Assembly: GCF_900100795.1 (NCBI RefSeq)
Contig: NZ_FNCO01000001.1
Span: forward strand, 310,001-374,000
Direction: 5' to 3'
Source of the DNA: Pseudomonas abietaniphila
GTDB taxonomy: Bacteria > Pseudomonadota > Gammaproteobacteria > Pseudomonadales > Pseudomonadaceae
Length of the DNA: 64,000 nucleotides
Below are positions 9,701 to 18,102 of this stretch, piece by piece; positions within the stretch are counted from its first letter, which is position 1; every line of letters starts with the position of its first letter. Under the pieces are notes generated by a model. It was given only the letters and a program-made list of their open reading frames with translations. It ran no database searches and was not told where the DNA came from. The translations under genes and the position numbers were made by a program.

Positions 9701-12700
9701 GCGATCAGTACGGCGCTGTCGGCGCGCATCGAGGTGTTGGCATACAGCAACGAGGACGCCATCTGCTCGAACAAACGGGCGTCGGACAGTGACGCATTGA
9801 GTTGGCGCAGCAGCACCTGGCTGTGGGTCCAGGACAGGTCGAACACGCGGTCGGCCAGGTGGCGGTCGCGGTATTTGTTGATCAACGACAGGCACTCGTC
9901 TCGGCTGTCGGCCACGCCCGTGACCAGATCGATAGTGGCCTGCTGGCCGGGCTGCAGCGTGATTCGGCAGCGGATTGCGACCACGGGATCGAGCACCGGC
10001 CCGGCCGTGTCCGACAGCGCTTCGCAGTCGGCATCCAGTGCCTGGGGCGCGACCAGGTTGCGTCCTCGCCCGATAAATCGCATGCGGTCGGTCTCGTAGG
10101 AAATCGCATCGATGTCGACCCCATGCACGGCCAGGAAATGGCACATCCAGGGCGTTGGCTCATCGCTGGCTCGCGGTCTGCGGCTGCACACGATGGCCTG
10201 AAGCGAGCGCAGCAGTTCGGTCTGCACGAACAGCTTGCTGAAGGCCGGGTGCATGGCGTCGCTGCTTGAGGCAGTGAGCACGACTTCGGCGTAGGTGGTG
10301 ATCTCGATGGTCTTTGGCGACGACGCCCGGTTGGTGAGGTGCAGACGCCGCAGTTCGATGTCCTCCTCGGGCGAGACAACGATTTCCAGGTGCGTATCGA
10401 AATCCAGATGACGGGCTCTGAACTCGGCGCGGGAGTCGCTGAAGATGGCTTCGTGGCTTTCAGGCTGTTGCAACGTGGGTTGGTGCGTCGCCGACCAGAC
10501 GGTCGAGGTTTCGACATCGCGCAGATAACAGAACATGCCCCAGTTGTCCTGGGTGGTGTCCTCTTGCCAACGCGTCACCGCCATATCGTTGCGCCGACTG
10601 TAGCCGCCGCCACCGCTGGTCAGCATTACGTGGTAGCGACCGTTGGACAGCAGTTGCACGGCCGGGCGTTTGCGGCCCGGGTCGGCGAAGACCCGAAGCC
10701 CGGGGGCTTGAGGGTTGTCGCCGGGTATCGGTGACTGCGCGGTTTGCAGGTACGGTGCCGCCGCCTTGGGAACTCGCTCCTGCAGCAACAGCAACGCCGA
10801 CTGCAGCGAGGGATCGGCTTCGAAGCGTCGCTGCATGGGTTGATTGAGCAACACGCTGCTCAGGGCCAGCAGGCTCATGCCCTGGTGATGCGCCATGAAT
10901 GACTGAACAACCGCAAACCGCTGACCGCGCGGTAGCCGCGCCTCGGTGTAATCCACCGCTTCGTACAGGCCGAAACGGCCGGACGAACCTTGCTGGGCAA
11001 GGCGTTGCAGGTTCTTGCAGGCCGCGTCCGGATCAATCATCAACGCCAGTGCACTGGCGTAGGGCGCAATCACCACATCGTCGCTCAGCCCGCGCTTGAG
11101 CCCCAGACCCTGAACCCCGAACGCGCGGTATTGATAATTGAAATGGGCATCAAGGGTGTAATACCCCGATTCCGAAACGCCCCACGGAATACCCAGCGCA
11201 TTGCCATGTTCGATTTGCACCGCTACGGCGGCGCGGCACGTCTGATCCAGCAAGCTGCCGTCGTAGTTGGGCATCACCAGCATGGGCATCAGGTACTCGA
11301 ACATCGAGCCGGACCAGGAGAGTAAGGTCGGCGTCCCGGCGTTTTCGCCGAGTAACCTGCCCAGCGTGAACCAGGCCCGCTGCGGAATCTGTCCCTGGGC
11401 GATGACCACGAAGTTGGCCAGACGCACTTCGGACGCCAGCAGATCGTAATAACCGGTGTCGAGCCGCCTTTCGTCGACGTTGTATCCGATGAAAAACAGG
11501 TCTCGTTGACGGTCGTAAAGCAGCGAGAAATCCATCAGCGCCATCGATGCCGCGAGCTGACTCAGCCGTTCCAGCGTCTTAAGGCGCTCATCGGCGGCCC
11601 GGAGAACGCGCGTGACGTCGTCATGGTGGACGGCTTCCCAATCGTCGATGTTCAGGCACGCCAGCTGTCGCAAGGTCGGCGTCATCGGGAACACGCCCAC
11701 CCGAGGCGGCGGGAGGCGGAAACGTTGCAGCTCCTGCGTCCAGTCGATGCATTGCCGGTTGAAGGCGTCTCGCCAATAGGTGCTGTCCTCATCGCTGCCG
11801 GGATGAACCCGTGAAGCCATGGCGCGCGCGGTGTGCAGCAGGTCGCTCAACGTGTCGGCGTCCGGCGTCAGCGCGGCCCGGTCAATTCCCTTCCTCAACT
11901 GATCCAGCGGGTCTTCGTCACCGCCGCTGGCACGTTGTACTTCGATCAGCGTGTCCAGCGTATCGCGTAGACCATTGAGCACCGTCACGCCGAACATCGG
12001 CGCATCCGGCAATTGCGCAAGGCCGGCTTGCAGGGTCAGCAACAGCCCCGCCAGGTTGCCGCTGTCGACGGTAGACACATACTGCGGCCGCAGGGGTTCG
12101 CGCGTCCGGGTGTCGTACCAGTTGTAGAAATGCCGCTGATGCCGTTCCAGCCCGTCCATGCTGTCGAGCGACGCGGCGAGCCGGGTCAGCAGACGCTCCG
12201 TGCTCAGGTAACCGAAGTCGTGGGCCGCCAGGTGCGCGAGCAACGACATGCCCATGTTGGTCGGCGAGGTGCGATGGGCGATGGCGGGTTTAGGGGCTTC
12301 CTGGATGTTGTCGGGCGGCAGCCAATGGTCGTCGGGCCCGACGTACTGGTCGAAGAAGGCCCAGGTCTTGCGTGCGAGGATGCGCAGGAACCGCAGCGCC
12401 TCGGTTGACGGTGTGAACACCGATTGACGGGGAGGCGAGCTGAGGCGCCAGGCGACCCACGGCCCGAGCAACCACGCCAGCAGCAGCGGGGCGGCAATCC
12501 CCAGGGTCAGCGGATTGTTGCACAGCACGGCGACGGCGATCGCCACTGTCGTTGGCGCGACCCACATCAGCCGGTAGAACCCGCCCAGCCGACTGGCGGC
12601 ATCGCGCTCCACCTCTCGGGAGGGCTGCCATTGCAACAGCAGGCGTCGGCTGAAACCCAGCCGCCACAGCGACCTGAGGATCGCGTCGGTGCTGTAGAAC

Positions 12701-15474
12701 ATCTCGAATGGCATCCAGGCCAGCGTCAGGCAGGCGCGGGCGAGATCTTGCCCCAGATCGCCCGCCATTGCCTGGACGTGTTGCCGATAGGGTACGGCGG
12801 ACGCCGGTGGCTGCATCAGTTCGGTGAGTGCGCGAAGCAGCGGCTGAATCACCAGCAATCCGACGACGGTCAGCGTCCAGCCCAACGGAGCGTTGCTGAA
12901 CAGCCAGGCCCAACCCAGCATCAGCATCGTGGCCAGGGGTTCGAGACTGCGGCGCAGGTTGTCGAGGATTTTCCATCGAGCCATGACGCCGAGCCGGTTG
13001 CGCGCCCACCCGCCGCTGGCATCGCGCGCCCAGGGCGATAGCCACGGCAGCAGCTGCCAGTCGCCCCGAATCCAGCGATGCCGACGTTTGACATCAGCGC
13101 CATAGCGCGCGGGGTATTGCTCGTACACTTGCACATCGCTCAGCAGGCCGGAGCGCGCATAGCACCCTTCGATCAAGTCGTGGCTGAGGATCTGGTTGTC
13201 CGGCAGGCAACCCTCCAGCGCGCAGGTGAACGCGTCCACGTCGTAGATGCCTTTGCCGATGAACGAGCCTTGCTGGAACAGGTCCTGGTAGACGTCCGAC
13301 ACCGCACGGGTATAGGGATCCACACCGGCATCGCTGCCAAACAATTGTGCATAGGCCGAGCGGGTAACGCTGGTCAGGCTGATGCCCACGCGCGGTTGCA
13401 AAATGGCGTGACCGGCGACAATGTGCGCCCCCATGGCATCGAACACCGGCCGGTTCAGCGGGTGCATCATTGCTGCCACGCAGTGGCGCGCGGCGTCCCG
13501 CGGCAATAACGTGTCGGTGTCCAGGGTGATCACGTAGCGAACGCCCAGCAACTGATCGACGTCTCCGACGATGGCGTTGAAAGACGCGCGCCCGCTGCCG
13601 CGTAACAGCGCGTTGAGTTCGATCAGTTTGCCGCGCTTGCGCTCATACCCCATCCACACCCGCTCACTGGGATTCCAGGCACGTGGTCGATGCAGGAGGA
13701 AGAAACGATCCTCGGGGCCTTCACCGCCTTCACCGCCTTCACCGCCTTCAGCGTATTTTAGGTTGAGCCGAGCGATTGCCTGACAGGCGTGGGCGAGCAG
13801 TCCGGCGTCCTGCGGCAAGGTCTGCTCGGCGGCGTCGAGAAAATCGCTGAGCAAGGCGAAGCGCAGATGCGCATCGCGGTTGGCGAGAAACCGCACTTCG
13901 AGGCCTTCGACCAACTCGTCCACATCGGCCAGGTTTGCGATCAGGGTGGGGATGACCACCAGCGTGCGCGCGTCGGCGGGAATCCCGCGCTCGTAATCCA
14001 TTTTGGGCAGCACGGAGGGCGACAGACTGAAGGTCACCAGCCAGTTGATCAGGCTGATCGCCAGGCGGCTGGTCATGATCAGGCAGGGCACGGCCAACAC
14101 CAGCAGGGCGATGTCCGGCATGCGGTCCCGGTGTGCGGAGGCGAGTAAGGGCGCGGCGAAGATCATCGTCAGCAGCGACACCGGCGCCAGGTAAAACAGC
14201 AGCGGCGAGCGCTGTAACAACCGTTTCCAGCGCTCATGAATCGGCACGCGGGCATTCAGCCTGCGCTCCAGCAGCGGCAGCCCCGCGCTGACCAGGTAAT
14301 AGCCGATATGACGCGCCAGCACTTTGCAAGACACCGAGGCGGCTTCGGCGGTGGCGAGATTGACCACCACGCGCGCCACCTGGATTTCCGAGTGCTGCGG
14401 ACTGCGGCGTGCCAGTCGCTCGATGACATGCCGATAGCTGTCCCGGGTGCCGAAATCCATTGCCCGGTAAACGGCGGCAGGGTCTTCGCTCAGGATTTGC
14501 TCCACGTGGCTCATCGACTCGACGAACTCTCGCCAGTCCGTCGCTGACAACAGGCGCAGGCTGCCGATGCTGTTGCTGATGGAAACCTGGTCGGCCGCCT
14601 GCTGCTGGGCATCGATCTGGACCTGGCGCTCGATGCTTGAGCCTGTCTCGCCGAGCATCTGTTCGATCCAGTTCAGCGGCAGGGCGAGGGACGCGCTCTG
14701 CCCCTGCAAGCGTCGGGTGAACTCGGCGACAAAGGCTGGCGACATGGGCGGTGCGGACCTCGCCATGTCGGCGACGGTCAGCACCAGGCTCTTCACGTCG
14801 CGCTCGGAGGTCTCGATCAACCGCTCGGCCCAGTCATCGGCCAGGTTTCGGTCGTCAGCATTGGCCATGACCCGAGAAGCGACCCTGCGCAGGTTTTCGA
14901 TCAGCGCCAGTCGCAACATGATGGGGATCGCCCAGAGCTCCCCGAGCGCCAACGGCATGACCGTCTGATAGGAAAAGATGAAGCGGCTGAGGCTTTGTTC
15001 GTCGACCCGTCCGTCACCATGGGAAATGGTTTCCAGGGCAATGTCGTAAACCCTTGGCAGGCCGGCGGAGGCGCCATTCATCAGCCGGGGCAGTTCTCGG
15101 CTATAGCCTTTGGGCAAGTGAGTCTTTGCGGTGCGGATGTGGTCTTCGATCAGAAAAAAGTTGTCCAGCAGCCATTCCGCTGCCGGCGTGACCCGCCGAC
15201 TGGACAGTTGTGCCTCGGCCAGCGCCGCAAAGCTGCGCTTGAGCAGCGCCTCGTTATCGTCCAGCCTGCCGAGCATCGCGTCCCGCGCAGACAACGCCGT
15301 GAGCCGATGCTGCCTGGCCAGTGCAATCCCGTGCTCTGCCATCTGATCGGCACTGAACAGCTCGGAGCGCAGAATCGGCTCGTATTCGAAGCGGGGAAGG
15401 GCAAATGAACCGGTCCGGTAAAACCCGGACGAGCGAGCAGCCACTCTCCGTATGCGTGTCCATATGCTGTTCAT
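6796..15474 (-). CDS. Cyclic beta-1,2-glucan synthase (GT84-GH94 type, NdvB/ChvB/Cgs-like)
   Basis: A giant inner-membrane polymerase of 2,892 residues, matching the usual size of about 2,800-2,870 for cyclic glucan synthases. Residues 1-400 are soluble. Membrane helices lie near 425-485, 850-880 and 985-1015. The GT84 glucosyltransferase is between the first two blocks (VITLDTDTLLPRDAARH near residue 650; WIRGDWQLLPWL near 795). A glycoamylase-like domain spans about 1080-1545. Two beta-sandwich/phosphorylase-like modules follow. The GH94 phosphorylase core (GFRDQLQDSMAMI near 2430; GDWNDGMNRVG near 2558, with the candidate general acid Asp; HGGRGGWTWYTGSAGWMYRL near 2790) trims the chain length. 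The product is a periplasmic osmoregulated glucan. AGGA lies 5 bases before the ATG. A GGE repeat interrupts it near residue 575. Confidence 0.92.
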   Translation of the reverse strand: MNSIWTRIRRVAARSSGFYRTGSFALPRFEYEPILRSELFSADQMAEHGIALARQHRLTALSARDAMLGRLDDNEALLKRSFAALAEAQLSSRRVTPAAEWLLDNFFLIEDHIRTAKTHLPKGYSRELPRLMNGASAGLPRVYDIALETISHGDGRVDEQSLSRFIFSYQTVMPLALGELWAIPIMLRLALIENLRRVASRVMANADDRNLADDWAERLIETSERDVKSLVLTVADMARSAPPMSPAFVAEFTRRLQGQSASLALPLNWIEQMLGETGSSIERQVQIDAQQQAADQVSISNSIGSLRLLSATDWREFVESMSHVEQILSEDPAAVYRAMDFGTRDSYRHVIERLARRSPQHSEIQVARVVVNLATAEAASVSCKVLARHIGYYLVSAGLPLLERRLNARVPIHERWKRLLQRSPLLFYLAPVSLLTMIFAAPLLASAHRDRMPDIALLVLAVPCLIMTSRLAISLINWLVTFSLSPSVLPKMDYERGIPADARTLVVIPTLIANLADVDELVEGLEVRFLANRDAHLRFALLSDFLDAAEQTLPQDAGLLAHACQAIARLNLKYAEGGEGGEGGEGPEDRFFLLHRPRAWNPSERVWMGYERKRGKLIELNALLRGSGRASFNAIVGDVDQLLGVRYVITLDTDTLLPRDAARHCVAAMMHPLNRPVFDAMGAHIVAGHAILQPRVGISLTSVTRSAYAQLFGSDAGVDPYTRAVSDVYQDLFQQGSFIGKGIYDVDAFTCALEGCLPDNQILSHDLIEGCYARSGLLSDVQVYEQYPARYGADVKRRHRWIRGDWQLLPWLSPWARDASGGWARNRLGVMARWKILDNLRRSLEPLATMLMLGWAWLFSNAPLGWTLTVVGLLVIQPLLRALTELMQPPASAVPYRQHVQAMAGDLGQDLARACLTLAWMPFEMFYSTDAILRSLWRLGFSRRLLLQWQPSREVERDAASRLGGFYRLMWVAPTTVAIAVAVLCNNPLTLGIAAPLLLAWLLGPWVAWRLSSPPRQSVFTPSTEALRFLRILARKTWAFFDQYVGPDDHWLPPDNIQEAPKPAIAHRTSPTNMGMSLLAHLAAHDFGYLSTERLLTRLAASLDSMDGLERHQRHFYNWYDTRTREPLRPQYVSTVDSGNLAGLLLTLQAGLAQLPDAPMFGVTVLNGLRDTLDTLIEVQRASGGDEDPLDQLRKGIDRAALTPDADTLSDLLHTARAMASRVHPGSDEDSTYWRDAFNRQCIDWTQELQRFRLPPPRVGVFPMTPTLRQLACLNIDDWEAVHHDDVTRVLRAADERLKTLERLSQLAASMALMDFSLLYDRQRDLFFIGYNVDERRLDTGYYDLLASEVRLANFVVIAQGQIPQRAWFTLGRLLGENAGTPTLLSWSGSMFEYLMPMLVMPNYDGSLLDQTCRAAVAVQIEHGNALGIPWGVSESGYYTLDAHFNYQYRAFGVQGLGLKRGLSDDVVIAPYASALALMIDPDAACKNLQRLAQQGSSGRFGLYEAVDYTEARLPRGQRFAVVQSFMAHHQGMSLLALSSVLLNQPMQRRFEADPSLQSALLLLQERVPKAAAPYLQTAQSPIPGDNPQAPGLRVFADPGRKRPAVQLLSNGRYHVMLTSGGGGYSRRNDMAVTRWQEDTTQDNWGMFCYLRDVETSTVWSATHQPTLQQPESHEAIFSDSRAEFRARHLDFDTHLEIVVSPEEDIELRRLHLTNRASSPKTIEITTYAEVVLTASSSDAMHPAFSKLFVQTELLRSLQAIVCSRRPRASDEPTPWMCHFLAVHGVDIDAISYETDRMRFIGRGRNLVAPQALDADCEALSDTAGPVLDPVVAIRCRITLQPGQQATIDLVTGVADSRDECLSLINKYRDRHLADRVFDLSWTHSQVLLRQLNASLSDARLFEQMASSLLYANTSMRADSAVLIANRRNQSGLWGQAISGDLPIVLLQISSLDNIELVQQLVQAHAYWRQKGLMVDLLIWNEDQAGYRQQLQDAIMGLITSGSEATLLDRPGGIFVRPAQQISADDRVLVLSVARLVLCEGYGTLAEQVHRRRVSPVHAPFVATRQHLSAPSAAQPDPPDLLLGNAYGGFNADGSEYIIAGLATHPTPAPWVNVLANAHLGTVVSEAGSAYTWAENAHEFRLTPWHNDPVTDRTGEALYLRDEETGHFWSPTPQPCPGAGPYRTRHGFGYSVFEHEEDGIHSELWVYVALDAPIKFSRLVLTNRSGRARSLSVTGYAEWVLGDLRSKSAMHVVTQSDPVSGALFARNAYSVEFSDRVAFFDTDTINHGISGDRTEFLGRSGTLASPAAMRHAGLSGRVGGGLDPCAALQVQVSMADGQSKEVILRLGAETSTEAATQLVQRFRGSQAAATELQKVREHWRTVLGVIRIESPAPAVDVMVNGWLMYQVIACRFLARSGYYQSGGAIGFRDQLQDSMAMIHADPAAVRTHLLLCAGHQYAEGDVQHWWHPPMNRGVRTACSDDFLWLVAATSRYVEMTGDLGVLDQSAGYLEGRPLVAGEESYYDQPGTSPLQESLYRHCVRAIEHSLSRGRHGLPLMGCGDWNDGMNRVGHLGKGESVWLGFFGYQVLEQFAETARLHGDLAFSRRCSDNAELLRRALDQNAWDGAWYRRAWFDDGQPLGSATNQECRIDSIAQSWSVLSGAGSPARQRQAMQSLDEHLIKRDIRAVLLLDPPFDTSSLDPGYIKGYVPGVRENGGQYTHAAVWAGMAFARLGEVTQAWELLGLINPADPANLTRIDTYKVEPYVMAADVYGTPPHGGRGGWTWYTGSAGWMYRLIVESLLGVQRIGKTLTLEPLMHPEWSGFTLHYRFGNTLYHFDIRQGSSAITSMTLDGEPVTNSALTLNDDGGEYRVRVDCRARSPRPEERAHAPVVAD
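13719..13753. repeat. 9-bp in-frame tandem repeat in the glucan synthase gene
   Basis: The + strand reads CCTTCACCG in consecutive copies (three full, with partial flanks). On the coding strand this gives GGEGGEGGEG, between the Ala-rich N-terminal segment and the FFLLHRPRAWNPSERVWMGYERK block. The unit length is a multiple of three, so copy-number changes would keep the frame. Confidence 0.9.
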
Positions 15475-15799
15475 AAGGTCCTGAGCCTGAAACGCACGGA
15501 GGTGAATGCGTGCATTTTGAAAGGTGCACCGACGTCATGCGCCAGCGCGAGCAGCGCCTTATAGGACGAAGCTTTGCAGCGACGAGTGTGGAGTTCTCAA
15601 GCATTCTGCGTCTGTGCGCTGGCCCACATAGCGTTGTCAGGCTAACGGAGTAAGGGCTACCGGCGCGCCCTTTACCACGACGCCTTGAAAGTGACCGACC
15701 ATCCGTTACGTGTGCGACATCGCTGAAATTCTCCCTGCACTGATCGTTATAAGCCTAAGGTCAGCAAGGAGGTTACTGGGTCAACTGGGGGTGTTAGAC
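15475..15799. other. Divergent intergenic region, glucan synthase / GNAT
   Basis: 325 bases between two divergent starts. They should hold the promoters of both genes. AAGGAGG at 15766-15772 is a strong Shine-Dalgarno-like string but lies 27 bases before the chosen GNAT ATG. No convincing operator palindrome or small gene was seen. Confidence 0.6.
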
Positions 15800-16366
15800 A
15801 TGGCTTACGATGCGAGCATTGTGACAAGGTTCGATGACGAGACCAAAGCACTCAACGGGGATTACTGGCTTGAGCCCATGCAGGATGGAACGCCGATGTT
15901 GATCCGTGAGCTGGCGGCGCGGGACCGTGAACGTGACCTTGTTTTCTTTGAAGGGTTAGGGGCGGACACGCCGCATTTTCGGTTTCTGGCCTCTTTCAGC
16001 GAGCGTGAAGACACCCATGACCAATTGATGGATGTGAGCTTGCCCAACCGCATGGCCTACATCGCGCTCGCGTACGAAGGCAAGGAGTTGAAAGAAATCG
16101 GCAAAGCGCGTTACGGGGCGTTCGAAGGAGACGCTCATTGTGAGTTTGCCGTGGCGGTGTCCGAACAATGGCAGCGCAAAGGGGTTGCTTCCGCGCTCAT
16201 GCAACATCTGATGGACACGGCCAAACGGCAGGGTTTTAAAAAAATCTCCTCGATGGATGCGTCCAACAATCAGCACATGGATCTGTTGGCGAAAAGCCTC
16301 GGGTTTACCTGCCGAAATAACGATGAGCACGGTTCGAAAATCTTTCACGAATTCGTGCTGCAGTAA
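15800..16366 (+). CDS. GNAT family N-acetyltransferase
   Basis: A 188-residue acetyltransferase. The acetyl-CoA loop is visible as VAVSEQWQRKGVASALMQHLMDTAKRQGFKK (about residues 110-142; the R/Q-x-x-G-x-G/A motif is QRKGVA). The C-terminal segment (SSMDASNNQHMDLLAKSLGF) matches the usual GNAT ending and resembles the free-standing Acs acetylase domain (Pat-like) group. I chose ATG 15800 (MAYDAS); a GTG at 15791 is in frame, and the strong AAGGAGG further up fits neither well. The substrate is unknown. Confidence 0.8.
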   Translation: MAYDASIVTRFDDETKALNGDYWLEPMQDGTPMLIRELAARDRERDLVFFEGLGADTPHFRFLASFSEREDTHDQLMDVSLPNRMAYIALAYEGKELKEIGKARYGAFEGDAHCEFAVAVSEQWQRKGVASALMQHLMDTAKRQGFKKISSMDASNNQHMDLLAKSLGFTCRNNDEHGSKIFHEFVLQ

Positions 16367-16431
16367 TCGGCTCGGCAATGGATGACGGCCTGGAGCGAGC
16401 CATCCATTGTCTGCCGGTGTTTACCGTCCAT

Positions 16432-16456
16432 GCGGGCTGTTTAATGCCCGCTCGTT
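16432..16456 (+). terminator. Weak intrinsic terminator downstream of GNAT
   Basis: GCGGGC (16432-16437), an 8-base AT-rich loop and GCCCGC (16446-16451) are followed by TCGTTTT on the + strand. The T-run is short. A second hairpin (CAATGGATG...CATCCATTG, about 16375-16409) precedes it without a T-run. Confidence 0.45.
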
Positions 16457-16497
16457 TTCTGACTTCGTTCAGCCATGCGTCCGTGGACCGTCTTTGA

Positions 16498-17484
16498 TCA
16501 ATGCAGCAGGTCACTCGGCAAATAAGACTTGTCCATGATCGCTGCCCAATCCACGTCACCCTTCAACTCGCCGTTAAGCCGCAGGCCGTCGGCCATGCGC
16601 TCCATTTCCACCAGGTTGAAATCACCTTCACTCCACATGTGTGGCGCAATCATGTTGTCCACGGCTTCTTTGGCGACTGCCGGATCAAGCTTGAAGCCCT
16701 TGGCGAGGATGTCGGCGGCGTGTTGCGGATTGTCGTAAATGGCGTTGACGCCCATTCGGCGGCCTTCGATGATCGCCTTCAATTTGTCCGGGTGCGCCTT
16801 GGCGAACTCGCGGGTGGTGATGCCGACCGAGGTGGTCATGGGGGGCAGCAGGTCGCTGGACTTATAGAGTGTGGCGTATTGGTCCTTGCGCAGAATCGAC
16901 AACGGTTCGATCAGCACGGCGGCATCGACGGCTTTTTGATCCAGCAGGGTCAGCCCGTTCACATAACCGCCGGAGGCCACCCGGGTGACCTTGTCTGCGT
17001 CGATGCCCTTGGCTTTCAGCGACATCAGCAGCAGCATTTCCGACACGCCTTTGGGCGAGGTGATCGCGACTTTTTTGCCGTCCAGCTGGGCGATGTCTTT
17101 CAGCGCAGAGCCCTTGAGGGTCACCACCGACGATTCGGCCACCGACCGGGTGCCGATGTTGACGATGACCAGGTCCAGACCTTGCCGTTGAGCGGCCAAG
17201 GCAGCGGCCACTGCCACCTCACCGTACGGTGTGTCGCTTGCCAGAATGTTGCGCACCGTGGTTCCGCCTCCGCCCGAACCCAGGATGCCGGTAATATCGA
17301 CACCGGCCTTTTTGAACAACCCGTCTTCCATGGCCACGGCGTAGGGCAAGCCATAGAGACTGGTGCCCCATTGGGTCACGGAGATTTCATCGGCGTGTGC
17401 AATCGAGGCCACCAGCGACAGCGTCGCGAGGCTGGCAACGGCGAGCTTTCTGGTTGAGCGGAACAGGGCTTGCTGTGCGGTCAT
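16498..17484 (-). CDS. ABC transporter periplasmic substrate-binding protein (NMT1/THI5/TauA-like)
   Basis: A 328-residue periplasmic protein. It has a Sec signal peptide (MTAQQALFRSTRKLAVASLATLSLVASIAHA, cleaved near residue 31) and an NMT1/SsuA-type fold (TSLYGLPYAVAMEDGLFKKAGVDI, then a Gly-rich loop GILGSGGGGTTVRNIL, then a PKGVSEMLLLMSLKAKGI block). AGGAG sits 8 bases before the ATG at 17484. It faces away from the ATPase/permease genes but is the only binding protein nearby, so it probably feeds that importer. Family ligands include nitrate, sulfonates, pyrimidines and aromatic acids. The ligand here is unknown; the neighbouring enzymes suggest a heterocyclic acid. Confidence 0.88.
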   Translation of the reverse strand: MTAQQALFRSTRKLAVASLATLSLVASIAHADEISVTQWGTSLYGLPYAVAMEDGLFKKAGVDITGILGSGGGGTTVRNILASDTPYGEVAVAAALAAQRQGLDLVIVNIGTRSVAESSVVTLKGSALKDIAQLDGKKVAITSPKGVSEMLLLMSLKAKGIDADKVTRVASGGYVNGLTLLDQKAVDAAVLIEPLSILRKDQYATLYKSSDLLPPMTTSVGITTREFAKAHPDKLKAIIEGRRMGVNAIYDNPQHAADILAKGFKLDPAVAKEAVDNMIAPHMWSEGDFNLVEMERMADGLRLNGELKGDVDWAAIMDKSYLPSDLLH

Positions 17485-18102
17485 TCTTGAAACTCCTAAT
17501 AGCATCAGTGTGCTTGGGTCATGGCAAGAATCAGGGCTGAGCGGTGTTTTTTTAGTTTCTGTACGCTATTAAGAATCTCGGAGCAAAATGCAGGCCAACG
17601 CCTTAATTCACGTTCAAGGCTTGTCTGCGTTTTTTTAACTGTTTGATAACAAAGATTTAAATGGTTTTTTCATAAACGAGCCACCTGTTGTCCCGAGTTT
17701 GAGGTATTGCCCCTTAAACAAGTGTGTACGTTGATTCGTGCGCGATTAGCGGTCAGGGCCGATGGCCGGGGGGCAGGCAGACGCGGCGTCCTGCTTTGGT
17801 GCGGCAGCTGTCGCGAGGGCACTACACTGGAGCGAATAGCGTATACGCACTAAAAGACCTCTGGAATGCCTGTGCATAAAGACGTCGCTTATTAAGCGTT
17901 TTCGGATTAATTAAACGTCATAAAAATTTTTAAGTCGTTATAAATCAATCATCTGTTTTTATTGTATTTATACTTTAAAAACCTTGTCGCCTTTCTGGCG
18001 TCTATTTTGCTACTCCTCTTATATCTAGCGTATGCATTGTAATTTTAACGCTTTCAGCCTTAGCGGGCTCAAGGGTCACCAGCCGGTTCGGAGGAGTGAA
18101 GA
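17485..18102. promoter_or_regulatory. Divergent control region of the ABC/phosphoribosylation cluster, with repeated GCGTAT sites
   Basis: 618 bases without a gene and markedly AT-rich at 17870-18060. It contains a perfect 10-bp palindrome GCGTATACGC (17839-17848) inside ATAGCGTATACGCA. A related TAGCGTATGCA lies at 18026-18036, about 70 bases before the ATPase start. An inverted half-site TACGCTATT is at 17562-17570, about 80 bases before the binding-protein start. One factor binding all three could control both transcripts. The regulator is not identified. Confidence 0.55.

Noticed and set aside
13719-13753. CRISPR or intergenic repeat element
   Set aside because: The repeat unit is 9 bp, in frame within a coding gene, with no spacers.
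17485-18102. TPP or other riboswitch for the NMT1-like importer
   Set aside because: No CTGAGA-type thiamine box or other known riboswitch core was seen. The features here are DNA palindromes.
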